NCBI GenBank assembly: GCA_016081115.2
Contig: JABTTQ020001804.1
Span: 124,001-188,000 of the forward strand
Direction: 5' to 3'
From: Rehmannia glutinosa
Taxonomy: Eukaryota; Streptophyta; Magnoliopsida; Lamiales; Orobanchaceae
Length of the DNA: 64,000 bases
Part shown: in pieces, positions 34,370 through 44,838 of the stretch
How positions within the stretch are numbered: the first letter of the stretch is position 1
Layout of the letters: each line of letters begins with the position of its first letter
The notes under the pieces: generated by a model
Seen by the model: only the letters and a program-made list of their open reading frames with translations
Told to the model about the DNA's origin: nothing
The model's database searches: none
Made by a program: the position numbers and the translations under genes

Positions 34370-37300
34370 GCGTCTTGGCGAGTCCCGGATGGCCAGGCTG
34401 GCGTGTGGATTTTTGCCCTTGCCCACACGGTTGTGTGGGTTCACACTGATCGGCCGTGTGACACGACAGTCCGGCCGTGTGATGTATGTTTGTCCATGTT
34501 ATTGTCCGAATTTGCTCTCGGGGTCTTCATGAACATTGTAGCCTTTTCTCTTAGCTTCCATATCCACTTGAATCACATTAATATCAATTTTTTAGGGAAA
34601 GGTATGGTCAAAATAATAAACCCTGCTAGTGTTGGAAACTGTTAGCGCATTTGGACATTTTTTAAGGAAATTTCCTTTTGTTCGATCGTCCTTGCTTCTC
34701 TCCTTCACATATTTGCTCGTACCTTAGCTCTTGACTTATACTTTGGAACATGATATCGTTTTTTATCCAATTTAGCTCCATTTCCTGTAGGAAGTTACAA
34801 GAATATGCAGTATCACGCCCAACAAAGGAAACCAACCAAAACACACTGAATATACGTGCAAATACATCAAATATATATCATTTTAAACCCTCAAATGTAC
34901 GTATATTTTACACTCATCAAAATCCCCCAAACTTAAAACATTGCTCATCCTCGAGCAAATTAAGAAAAATAAAATTAAGGGGTAAAAAGAACACGCAAGA
35001 ACACTATGAACATTAAATCTCATTAGACTCCATACTCAAGAAAACCATGTAATTCATAATCAAGAAGTCGTCATTCATAAACTCGGCATAGTCAATACTC
35101 TCTTGGGTACTCAATGTTCGACCGCTAAGCACCTAAAATAAATCTAGCAATTTTCGCAAGAGAACGAGATCAATTGTAGGGTAGCAAGTTAACCACAAGT
35201 GGTCTCTCAAGGAAGACTTAGCCGGCAAATAATTATTATGTATCACAATTGACAGAAAATAAAACCTAAACACTCTAACCAGATTTGTTGGATTTATTTA
35301 AACTAAAAGAAAACAATTAAAAAGACAAATTAAAACTAAGCAGGATTAAACTTGGAGAAAAAGATATGGGAAAAAGTCTAGGATTATGGATTCATATCAT
35401 CAAACTTGCAAGCAGAATATCAATTAATTGATCATGCGTTTAACAAATATAACAATCATGCAAAGACTAGGTTTAGATCGATAACTCTCGTATTCAGTTA
35501 GGGCTATCCCAACATAATTTGTTATTTTCATTAAACCTGGGGTTAGATAATACATTTCGATTCATATCTAACCCCTGAATAAATTTAACCAGGGGATAAT
35601 ATCTTGATCGATCTCAATTATCCCCTTAAACAATCAAGAGTTGGCAAACAATCAATCAACAAGTAAAACAATTTATTCAGGAAAGCAGATCAATTAATCA
35701 ATACTCATGCTTGTTTGTTTGAATCAAATCCTCATAAGCCTAGAACAAGGAAATTAGTTCATGCTTGGGGATGGGATCATAATCTCAATTGAAGAAAGAA
35801 AACAATCATAAATATGATCATGCAATAATAATAATCACTCCAACAATTGAAATCAGATAAAATAGATGAAGAAATCTTACTCTTTGATTAAGAAGCAAAA
35901 ATAACTTCAAGGGGAAGAATCCAAGCAATCTCAATGTTGAATGGAAGAGAAAAATACTAAAAACTAAAGTCTAAAAGTGTTATGAATGAAGGTGTGTCGA
36001 AAATAGGGGCTCCCCAAGTCCTATTTATAAGCCTAGAGTCCTAAACAAGGTGGAAGAGCCAAAAATCGGAAAAAATCGAAAATTTCGTGTTCAAGCAAGT
36101 CACGGCGCACGACGCGCGCGACACGCGCGCACCTTCGATGTCCATTCTTGCCTTGCAGCACGCGACCGTGCGCCACTTGCGCGCGCCAGCGCTATGGCCT
36201 CTAAATGTCGGAATTTAGTCTTGATGTCTTCTTATGAATTGTAGTTCTATCTCCTAGCTTTCCATAGCAACTTGAATCACCTTCATATCTATTTTTTAAA
36301 GAGAGTTATGGCCAAAATACCAAGACGTGTTATTTCAGAAATTTCAACATATTATTTCGACTTGCACATGATTTTAACCCATCCAAACGTCTTCATTTGC
36401 ATTTTGTAGCAGAAATAAACATTGTAGAACTTTGTCTTAGCTTTCCAATGGTATATGAATCTTGTTAATTGGACTTCGAATGTGAACGTTACGTCCAAAA
36501 TACGATGACACCGCAGTTGCGCGAAATGACTTTTTAACGTTTTTTGCTCCAAAACTTGTTTTTTCCACCAAAACCTAAAAAATCAATAAAATAACACAAC
36601 ATAACACTAAAACATGCAAATACAAATAAAACACGCCAAAAGTATGTATAAATCATCACACAAAACACACACAAAAACATGCAAAACACTCAACATCGCG
36701 ACTCACAAGTGGAGAGTGTATCACTCGACTCTCAAAAGTGAATGGATAGTGTTTACGCTCAAATTCAATTCAGTGAAAGTAGAACTACCATAGACTTGCA
36801 AATCGTATAACATCTTGACCACTTTTATGTGCACAATCTAAGAATCAAAAAGGACTTTCATTAGGTTGTAATGTAGGCTCTTTGGTAAGGGTAGGGAAAA
36901 TTTGGATTAAGTGACTTGACTTGGGCAAATAGAATTTACACATACAGACTTGCAATTCACCAACCCAATTTCAGTATAATACTATTTTTTTTTTGTCCAA
37001 CTCAATTCAACCTTTATTTCTCCTTTTTCATCTTTAGGCCTTTTTGCCTTCTTTTCTTTTTCTTTAGCCTCAAACTTCTATTTTTTCACAATTTTCAGAA
37101 TTTTGCTTTTGCTTGCTCGATTTTCTCTATGTAATTTTTCAGAGATTTTCTTTCTTTTTCGAGCTTCATGTAATTTTTTCATTTACCCAGATATTGATCA
37201 TCCCTCTTTTTTTGCCAACTTCTTCTCTTTTTCCATAAATTTTCGCCACTTCTCCCCCAAACTTGTTTATTTTCTATAAGCTCAAGAAATTTTAGGGATA

Positions 37301-38520
37301 AAAACATTTTGCAATTTTAAAGATCAATGTGGCTCAGAATAAAAGTTTTGGCTCAAAATTGGCTAACTAGGGAATCATGAGTTCATAGGTAGGCTATTTA
37401 GGCTAAGTAGGCTAAAACAAAGATGGCCTTAAATCTTCCTCAAAAAAAAAAAAAAGATGGCCTTAAATCATTTTCAAAAATTGCACACACACATGGCTTC
37501 AATGAAGATACCAGAGCAAGTTCTAAAGTTCTAACAATCATGAATGACACACTCAAGAACAAATAAGTTGCATAATATAAAGCAGTTTAAGGCACAAAAG
37601 CTCACGGGCTTATTTTTCGCAACATGATCAAATACCCAATTTTCTCAACTAATGCTAAGCAAATAAATGACATCTTCCCAACAATTCATCACATTATTCC
37701 CACAAGTATGTTATCTCATTCCATAAGATGCTCATAGTAAAATCATATGGAAGTAGGGCATTTTCAAAAAACCTTGATAAAATCACACACAAAAATGATT
37801 AAACGTGCTAAAATAAAACAATAAAATCAAAAATCAAAAATTTAAAAAATTTAATGCAAATTTTTATGCTCTAAATGCAATCCTAGATGCAATGCAAAAT
37901 ATGCAACAGTACTAATTTACGCATTCTTGACAACACCCCCAAACTTAAATTATGCTTTGTCCCGAACATATGAGGAAATTATCAAAAGAAAAGAGGAATG
38001 CGTAAAGAGTACTTACATGGATAGTTCCAATCAAACTTTCTGAGGGCCACACGGCCCGTATGACACCGCACGGACCGGTCGTGCGGCCCTGCGCGTTCTG
38101 TTGTCGTCCTGCCTAGCCCACACGGGCGTGGCGCTGGGCGCTTCGTCCTCTCGCACGGTCTGGTCGTGTGGCCTCACACGGCCGTGTGAGGTGATTTATT
38201 TTTCTTATTTTTTTTAACCCCAGGGTTTGTCACGATGTTTCTTGGATTGTCTCCTATAAAGCGCTAAGTTTTTTGTCTTCAGCCAGACTCAAATTTATAA
38301 CATCACTTTCATTGAGCCGTGTCGATTGAAATCTTTGAGCTCTTATATTCTGTACCATCCATCAGACGAATGGTATTGCACTATTTTCTTGGATTAAGTA
38401 TTGCCTGGGAATTTGCCCTTGTGATGTTGGCCTCCCACTACAGTAGCAATTTGGGTTGCTTGTGTCTCCAACGATTTCAATCTCGCACTCAACAAAACGA
38501 TGTTAGAAACACGACATGAT
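34370..38520 (-). mobile_element. Second Athila-like relic, coding region mostly lost
   Basis: Minus orientation. 34370-34919 is the inner part of a 3' LTR, ending CACTCATCA and followed by the complement of a polypurine tract (ATCCCCCAAACTTAAA, 34922-34937). The internal region is split by a solo LTR (35115-36658). 36659-37960 matches the 3' non-coding region of the first Athila element in the same order. 38040-38200 has GC-rich palindromes (CACACGGCCGTGTG). 38280-38520 reads the gag C-terminus on the minus strand (SLETQATQIATVVGGQHHKG). Protease, RT and integrase are gone. Confidence 0.6.
35115..36658 (-). repeat. Probable nested solo LTR (Athila-like)
   Basis: A block of about 1544 bp starting TGTTCGACC, with CGCAAG...ACGA...TAGGGTAGCAAG like the Athila LTR start, and ending AAATCATCA. 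Flanking pentamers CTCAA and CACAA agree at four of five positions. The interior holds a GC-rich palindromic zone (36100-36190, with CGCGCGACACGCGCGC) and a block similar to 34530-34620, so it belongs to a related LTR family. Confidence 0.5.
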
Positions 38521-39181
38521 AACACGATTTGCCACCCCTAGTGAGGATATTGCAACATTCTGGCTTTTAAGTACTCATTTGTATAGCCACATTTTGATCT
38601 TTACGTATACTCCTTGTGTACATTTTGAATGGATGGCTTAATGCAGGTTATTATATTTGTTAATTTCGATAGTAATTAATTGTTGGTTGATTTTGATTGG
38701 TGAATATTGATACTATTGTTGTTAATTAGAGGGGAGAAAATTGTTGAGAAAAATGAAATCAGTTTAAAAAACAAACAACATTGGTTATAAAGTGATGTGA
38801 TAAAACCTAATGACAACGGTTATTCTGATATAGACATTGATTCTTAAACCGGTGTCATATCATAACTTACCAAACAACACTACTTATAATCGTTGTGGTT
38901 TCAAGAATCCACATCGGTTAAACACCGATGTTAGCAATTGATGTTTTTATACGATATGATGTCGGTGAAAAACCGTTGGTAAATAATCCACACTTTAACA
39001 ACAGTGGCTTTAACATCGCTTATTTTTGCCAACAAACATCGTTTTCACCGATGTTGTTTCACTTATTGACATCGGTTGAAGACCGATGTGGAAGACCCCC
39101 TTTTAACAACAGTGGTTTCAACATCGGTGTTTTTCACATTAGACATCGTACCGATGTCTATTAGCATTTTTTCTTGTAGTG
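38521..39181 (+). repeat. CACTA 3' sub-terminal region and terminus
   Basis: Multiple ACATCGGT/ACCGATGT words in both orientations from about 38890 to 39160 (for example ACATCGGTTAAACACCGATGT), then the terminus CTTGTAGTG at 39181. These sub-terminal repeats are the usual binding sites of the TNPA-type protein in CACTA elements. Confidence 0.72.
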
Positions 39182-39589
39182 CACTTAAAAGAGAAACATA
39201 CTCTAAACAAGTAATAATACCATATTTAACAATATAAAAAAATCATATTTTAATTTTTTTACCACAACACAAGTTATAAATATAATTTTATTGATTATGT
39301 TAAGTTGTCAAGTAGGAGATATTGAGATTATAAATTTCTACAACTTTTTGTTTTATATTAATGTATCAAAATTATTAGTTAATTATAATTGTTCTAAGTC
39401 AAGACAATTGCCCAAATAATAGAATATTATTGTATTATAGATGTTATAAGTTTAGAATTTAGATTGTTTACCTATTATGGTTTTAGTTTTTATTTTGAGA
39501 CCACTAAAAAGAGACTCGAAGTATATCCGTTTGGTGATTTTTATATTGGTTTCCTTTATTTTTCAAATTTGTATGTTTTATTTATGACT
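39182..39589. other. AT-rich intergenic DNA
   Basis: No gene or recognised repeat seen. Confidence 0.5.
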
Positions 39590-39810
39590 AATCTCCGAAT
39601 CTCTGTCCGAACAGTACATGCAGTACCATCCCATTAGAACTGAATCTCCGTCCTGAACCGTCTCGAACTTTCGGTATGGTTCGGGATGGAGATTCTTTTC
39701 TATGGTTCAGTTCTGGAGATTTATTTTTAAAATCTACGAACTTCGGGATGGTTCTAGAAATTTTTAAATCTCCGAACTGTCTCATCCCATGCACACCCCT
39801 ACTGCCTATT
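39590..39810. repeat. Possible partial hAT-like terminus
   Basis: Repeated and inverted TCTCCGAAC, TTCGGGATGG and GGTTCGGGATGG words lead to CCCATGCACACCCCTA at 39810, whose reverse complement TAGGGGTGTGCATGGG resembles a hAT terminus. The other end was not identified. Confidence 0.3.
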
Positions 39811-39839
39811 AGGGAACTTTATATGTTCCTCGACACTTT

Positions 39840-40230
39840 ATATATATATATGTATATATATAGGGATAAGATTAGGGTTATATGAGTTCAGGGTCCTTAG
39901 GTAAGAACGTAGGGACACATTCTACCCATTAGACTCTTTCAATCTATGGCTCATATTAAACCAAGTTTTACTCTATTTTTCCCCTAAATATTATTCATTA
40001 AGGGTAAATCAGTCAAACCAAAAAAACACATGAGTTTATTTAGGGACGGTTACAAATTTTGATTGGAAAAGACATGTGATTTCTCTCACATCTAGCCATT
40101 CACGCTTCAACAAATCAACTTCGATATCTTCAGTTCTTCTTCCATCAGAAATCGATAAAACCTTCGAGAAAAATGTATAGGCTCCATCAGAAACCAGAAA
40201 AATGTTCATAGTAGAAATAAATTCTCAAAC
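39840..40230 (+). other. Upstream region of the FAR1-like ORF
   Basis: Begins with a TATATA-rich run (39838-39860), then a distinctive GATTAGGGTTATATGAG / GTAAGAACGTAGGGACA block (39868-39916). I suspect this is a Mutator-like terminal or sub-terminal sequence. No matching inverted copy was found downstream. The rest would be promoter and 5' leader of the two-exon ORF. Confidence 0.25.
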
Positions 40231-41001
40231 ATGGAAGCACGTATGGATGTAGATGAAGGCGAATGTTCATCACCATTAAATTCAACAGGTAAATAATGTT
40301 GCACATATTTTATACGGGAAAAAATCGATTTTTTTTTGTTTTTATTTGTTCCTTCCTTACATTTGTTAAACTTTAATTTTCATGTTTAGGTAATGGATAC
40401 GTGAACACGGTTTAATTTTTTATATGTAATGATTACAACGAGTTTTTGAATAATTAATATTTTTGATTGTTTTCATAGTCCAACTTTATTGCTCTGTTAG
40501 TGCAAAATAGTTGCATCATTATTATATGATTAATTGCAATTTTAAAATTTCCCTCTAACTATTTGTTGTGACATTTATGAGCCATTAATGATTAAAGTTA
40601 TTGTTCTCTCAAAAAAAAATTCTAGTGTTATTGCATTTTTATTCATGATTAAAGTATGTAGAATATGTACAGTTGTCTTTATATTTTTGTTTTTTTGTTT
40701 TTATTTGTTCCTTCCTGAATGTGATCAAAGCATAGTACCCCGTGAGGGAATGCATTTTACACAATTAATTATCACTAAGAATTCATTGAAGGAGCAATTT
40801 GTTGGATTTTCACCATCGTTGGATGTTACGCTATTTATTCCCTCACAAACAAAGAACAAAAGAAGTGGAAGTCGAGTAAAAAGTCGAATTCATAGTCAGA
40901 AGGAAAAAGCTATAAAGGAAAGCCACAAACTAAAGAGACGGTATGGGAAGTGTGGAGAAGTAGGTATTCACAACAGTAGGACATGCACGAAACAACTGTG
41001 A
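40231..41001 (+). CDS. Short FAR1/MULE-related protein, two exons
   Basis: Exon 1 is 40231-40288 (donor GTAAAT) and exon 2 is 40736-41001 (acceptor GCATAG). The phases match and give about 107 residues. The start MEARMDVDEGECSSPLNS followed by VPREGMHF resembles the N-terminus of FAR1-RELATED SEQUENCE proteins, whose DNA-binding domain opens with a PxxGMxF motif. The end KRRYGKCGEVGIHNSRTC resembles their C-terminal zinc knuckle, with the first Cys changed to Tyr and one residue inserted. The FAR1 domain body, MULE transposase domain and SWIM finger are absent. Likely a deletion derivative of a FAR1-type or MULE gene; whether it is expressed is unknown. Confidence 0.5.
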
Positions 41002-41656
41002 AATTTGCTTCGAACAACAATTCACATTTCAGACAATGTTTTTGTTTAATGAATGATTATTTGTAATTCATTGCAACCATAGTAATGATTTTTTGCTTCG
41101 TTATTATTGGTTTTTTGTTTCATCGATATTTTTTAATTGCTAACTAATTTTATTCATTAATATTTTTATGTTGCTACTTGATTTTGCAAAAGCGCTTGTT
41201 AATCATATTAATTTTGCTTCTTTGGGCTTATATTTTGAGGTAGTGTATTTATTGGGATTATAATTTTCTTTGAGCACCTATTTTTTTATTGCTATTTTAG
41301 TTTTATATTCTTGCTCTTTTGTACATCATGCTTGCAAATTTATGACTTAATAAAATAATACATGGTTCAAACGTCAAAAATTAAAAAAAAAAAAAACATT
41401 CCAATATCCTTGTTGGGAGAAAAAACTTAACAATTGTTTTGATTACTTATTATTTAGTTATAACATGTATCATTACTAATAGTCATTACGTTGAAGAGCA
41501 TATCACAACAATTCAAAAAAAAAAAACAATAATCAAGCGAATAAAATAATAGTAGCACTAAGACATAAAAACATAACAAAAATCCACGTTTGTTTACGCG
41601 TCTACCAAACCAAAAAACCGAAATAACCAAAAAATATTGTCTCAAGAAATCAATAA
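41002..41656. other. AT-rich gap between convergent ORFs
   Basis: No gene recognised. It separates the 3' ends of the plus-strand FAR1-like ORF and the minus-strand disrupted ORF. Confidence 0.45.
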
Positions 41657-42139
41657 TTACACTTGTTGCCCACTTGAAGAGGCAACAGATTTCTTCTTCC
41701 GAGCATAAAATGTTTTTGAATCTACAATGTTCGTGTAACGACCCAAATTCTCTAACAATACAAATATTTTATCAAGCAGTGCCCATAACTTAATTAGAAG
41801 AACACAGTTTTAAAAAGATAGCATATGATTAAAACCCTCACCCTAATAAACAAAAGTACTTTTAATTCAAACTCAAACATCCGTCATTAAAAATAAAATT
41901 GTAACTAAAACCCGTTAACAAAATAAATATTCCTAAAGTTGTAAAATAAAATAAAATAATTGATTTTTGCATCTACCACCTCCAATCCTCGCTCGGACTC
42001 CTCAACCTGAAAAATGTTAATAAATATGGGGTGAGCTTCAACTCGCTCAATGGGGACACATTTGTCATAATTAAATACAACAATAGGCATAATCATAAAT
42101 ATTCAACATGTACTTTAACTTTTATTTAGGCGCGGGTTT

Positions 42140-42315
42140 TTATAATCTGCGGGTTCACCCCGAGATACTTTTGATCTCGGACCTTCTTGACCCGACTAAG
42201 ATCTTTTGCGGATTCACCAGGGATGCTTTTGATCTCGGACTTCTTTATTGACCCCACACTAATTATAACCTGCGGCGAGGATACTTTTGATCCGGATCTT
42301 CTTACGCCCTAGCTA
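42140..42315 (+). repeat. Three imperfect repeats of about 60 bp
   Basis: Three units share a CTGCGGGTTCACCCCGAGATA / GATACTTTTGATCTCGGACC core followed by TTCTT and a CCC-containing spacer, at about 42147, 42208 and 42270. They lie inside the solo LTR. Confidence 0.55.
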
Positions 42316-42682
42316 ACATGATTTCTTTTATTCCACATTTCACATAAATGAAACACATATACGAAGCATTTAAAAATGACAAATAATAAGTGAATAGAAA
42401 TATCCCCACCTCAAATAAACGCAGATATCTGTCCAAAGAATGCAATAATTTAGTAAATCCTACTCCTCGTTTTCTTCGTTTTATGCAATAAATAATAAAA
42501 TATAATTAATAATATAGTGATATAAATTAAGATAGAAAAAGAAAAAAAAATAGAAAGGATTGGAAGAAACGAAAGGATTGAAGATGAATGGTATTAAATG
42601 GAAATAGGGGTCATTGGTCAAACAAGACATTAACTTTGGAAAACAAATGCTGTAAGTGTAAAGTGAGTTTACATTATTAAAA

Positions 42683-43383
42683 TATCAGTAAACTTTCCCC
42701 CTCTCTATCTTTTCTCCCCCTTCTCTCTATCCCAAAAGAAAAACCCTAACACAACTTTCTTCCCCTCCTCTCCCAAACCTCAGCCGCCCCACCCTTCTCT
42801 CCCCCTCCCCCTCCCTCTTTCCCCTCCCTCCCCCTCCATGTCTTTTATAGGGAGGACACCGATAAGCGGTCCCTTGGGCGTCGAAGGTGGCGGGAATTTT
42901 TTTGGTCAGGGGTGAAAATGGGTCGGGAGCTTCACGGAGGTGTTTTGGGCGAGTAGATGATGGGCTACGGTTGTAGATCGGGTGAGGGAGAGGCAATTTT
43001 CTTTTTTTTTCGTTTTTTTGTATTTTTTTTTGAGTCTTTGTTTTTACCGGTTGATTTGCGAATCTCGTAGGCGGTCAGTAATTTCTGTCTTGCAGTGCGT
43101 GATGTAGCTCGTCCGGATTTGTTCTAGTTGGGTAGTCTCCTTGAGAGTGCCTTAGTCCTCCTTTTGGAGGTGGTTTAGTTTTCTTTGGAGTGTTTAGTTT
43201 TATTTAGTTTTGTGTTTTTTAGTTGTTTCTTATTTTGCTTCCTTGAATTACGGTGGTTATATAAATGCGGAGTTCTCCCCTTGACATGTATCAATGTATG
43301 TATGTTCAAGGTGGCCATTTTACCAGTTGGCAGTGTAAATTTTGTTAAGTTATGAATATATTTCTATCGTTTCGGAAAAAAAA
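42683..43383 (+). mobile_element. Retroposed 701-bp insert with 17-bp duplication
   Basis: Flanked by AGTTTACATTATTAAAA (42666-42682) and AGTTTATATTATTAAAA (43384-43400), differing at one base. The insert begins with a pyrimidine-rich leader (CCCCCTCTCTATCTTTTCTCC), contains a TTTTTTTTCG-type T-rich middle, and ends TTCTATCGTTTCGGAAAAAAAAA, which resembles plant LINE 3' ends. No intact ORF. It is either a short LINE copy or a LINE-mobilised transcript. Confidence 0.65.
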
Positions 43384-43400
43384 AGTTTATATTATTAAAA

Positions 43401-44276
43401 GCCTAGCACCAACTCAACCCCTCAATACCAATTTCTAAACATGTTGATAGCCTCCAAACTCTCTGCAAGAACTCCATCTCTTACCTCTCGTCTGTCTCTT
43501 TACCCCTCCATCAATTCTCTTTTTTTTTCCTGAAATCCTAAATCCCTTAAACACCAAATCAAACTCTCCCTCACCCTCAAGTGCTTCTGCTTGGCAGATC
43601 GCCCCTCCCCCAATTAATTTTTTTTTTCAACACCCAACAACAAAAATCTCTACACAACTTACACCACTCTCCGATAGACGGCGACTCGTGATGGCTGGCA
43701 TGAGGATCGATAGCGGCACTGGTCCTTCCCCACTTCTTCGGTTTTTTTTTGTGTGTGGGCTGGGTTGGCCAGAGTTATGGCGTTTTTGACTGAATCGAGA
43801 TTTACCAATGAACTTTGGTGACGGGGTGACGCCGGCAGCGGGGGAGGTGGTAAGAAACAATATATTTTTCTGATATGGTTTTGTGGTGGGTTGTGACAAG
43901 GAAAACTAACAGAGATCGAGACTAAAGACGAATTTACCTTGATTTGGGCCTTTGCAGATGGGAAAAAAAATATATGTAGAAGTTACTTATTTTTATAGGG
44001 TTGTGTTTGTTGAAGTTGTGATATGTAGAAATTGGTTGATGATAAAATCAAACTTTGATTTATCTTTATCTTTTAGAAGAGTTCTATCTCTAATTGGGTT
44101 CAAAAAGTCTGGACTGTATAGAAGATAATGATGAAATTAATGATTAATACTTGATAATTATCATCATTAAAGTAAAAATAATTATTGAATTAATTAAACA
44201 GATAATATTAATAAGATAATTAACTTAATAAAATTATAATGATATATAAATATACATAAAAAAATCGGATATTACA
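43401..44276. other. Remainder of the solo LTR, no gene
   Basis: Pyrimidine-rich to about 43625, then GC-richer DNA with a GACGGGGTGACGCCGGCAGC stretch, then AT-rich to the LTR end. Both-strand short frames here are compositional. Confidence 0.45.
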
Positions 44277-44429
44277 GTTCTTTTCTTTCAGTTCATTAGT
44301 ATTATCAATGACAATAGCCGCGCAATATTTTAATCTCAAAGACGCAGTTTGAGATAAGTTGTCCTTCTGAAGCCCGTTGTCCCAGTTCTGGGTTCCACCA
44401 CCCATGTAGGTCTCCATGTGGCTCATCAA

Positions 44430-44660
44430 TACATCAGAAAATCACCCACATACTTCAGATTGGCTACATCCTCTGCATATGAACTATATGAATATTAAAT
44501 ATGCACAAAATGAAAAATAATCATGCACCACAATCTATCTATCATTCATTAAAGTATCACTCACATACTTGAGATTAGCCACATCGTTCGTGCAATAAAA
44601 ATGCATAATTTACACAAAACTATACATCATCGATGTTTTAAATGTATACCTCACAAAAGC
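44430..44660. other. Intergenic DNA, nothing recognised
   Basis: A CACATACTT(C/G)AGATT(A/G)GC phrase occurs twice (44449 and 44564), suggesting a small local duplication. If the disrupted ORF has upstream exons, they should lie here or beyond, but none was seen. Confidence 0.4.
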
Positions 44661-44838
44661 AAAAGCGTAGTTAGGGGGGCCAACCTGGGCCCTGGCCCCC
44701 CCTCTTTTAAAAAAAAAATTTATTAAGCAAATTTAAAAAAAAAATTTAGTTAAAATTTATATGATTTTTTTATACGGCCCACCCCACTTTCGTGTATCGG
44801 CCCACCCCGTTATAACGTGTTGGCTACGCCATTGCACA
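44661..44838. repeat. MITE-like element, copy 2
   Basis: Related to 24119-24309: GGCCAACCTGGGCCCTGGCC followed by A/T homopolymers, TATATGATTTTTT, then CCACCCC(A/G)CTTTCGTGTAT, and ends AGCGTAGTTAG / TTGGCTACGCCA as imperfect inverted termini. Confidence 0.55.

Larger units (their letters stand above)
31660..39181 (+). mobile_element. Decayed CACTA (En/Spm) transposon block
   Basis: Two lines of evidence: the transposase-associated ORF at 32430-34250, and a right terminus ending TTTTTCTTGTAGTG at 39181, the exact inverse of the CACTACAAGAAAAA CACTA end. Before this end lie sub-terminal inverted repeats such as ACATCGGTTGAAGACCGATGT. A second Athila-like relic (about 34370-38520) is nested inside. 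The left terminus and the main TNP2-type transposase were not seen, so the left limit given is only where CACTA-like sequence begins. Confidence 0.6.
41734..44276. mobile_element. Solo LTR (TGTAACGACCC...ATTACA) inside an ORF
   Basis: Starts TGTAACGACCC and ends GGATATTACA, the typical termini of a class of plant gypsy LTRs. It is flanked by GTTCG (41729-41733) and GTTCT (44277-44281), a target duplication with one mismatch. Subtracting the 701-bp insert at 42683-43383 leaves about 1842 bp. No internal retroelement domain was found, so recombination between two LTRs is the simplest origin. Confidence 0.6.
41657..44429 (-). pseudogene. Unidentified ORF disrupted by a solo LTR
   Basis: The upstream part (44277-44429, 51 codons from an ATG) includes DNLSQTASLRLKYCAAIVID and ends NELKEKN exactly where the LTR begins. 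The downstream part (41657-41728) reads VDSKTFYARKKKSVASSSGQ and ends in TAA. Removing the LTR and one 5-bp duplicate joins the two parts in frame without a stop. The segment is probably the last exon of a longer gene whose upstream exons I could not identify; the ATG may be internal. The protein family is not recognised. Convergent with the FAR1-like ORF. Confidence 0.5.

Noticed and set aside
42727..42996. 89-codon minus-strand ORF
   Set aside because: It lies across the C/T-rich leader of a retroposed insert; low-complexity composition and no domain.
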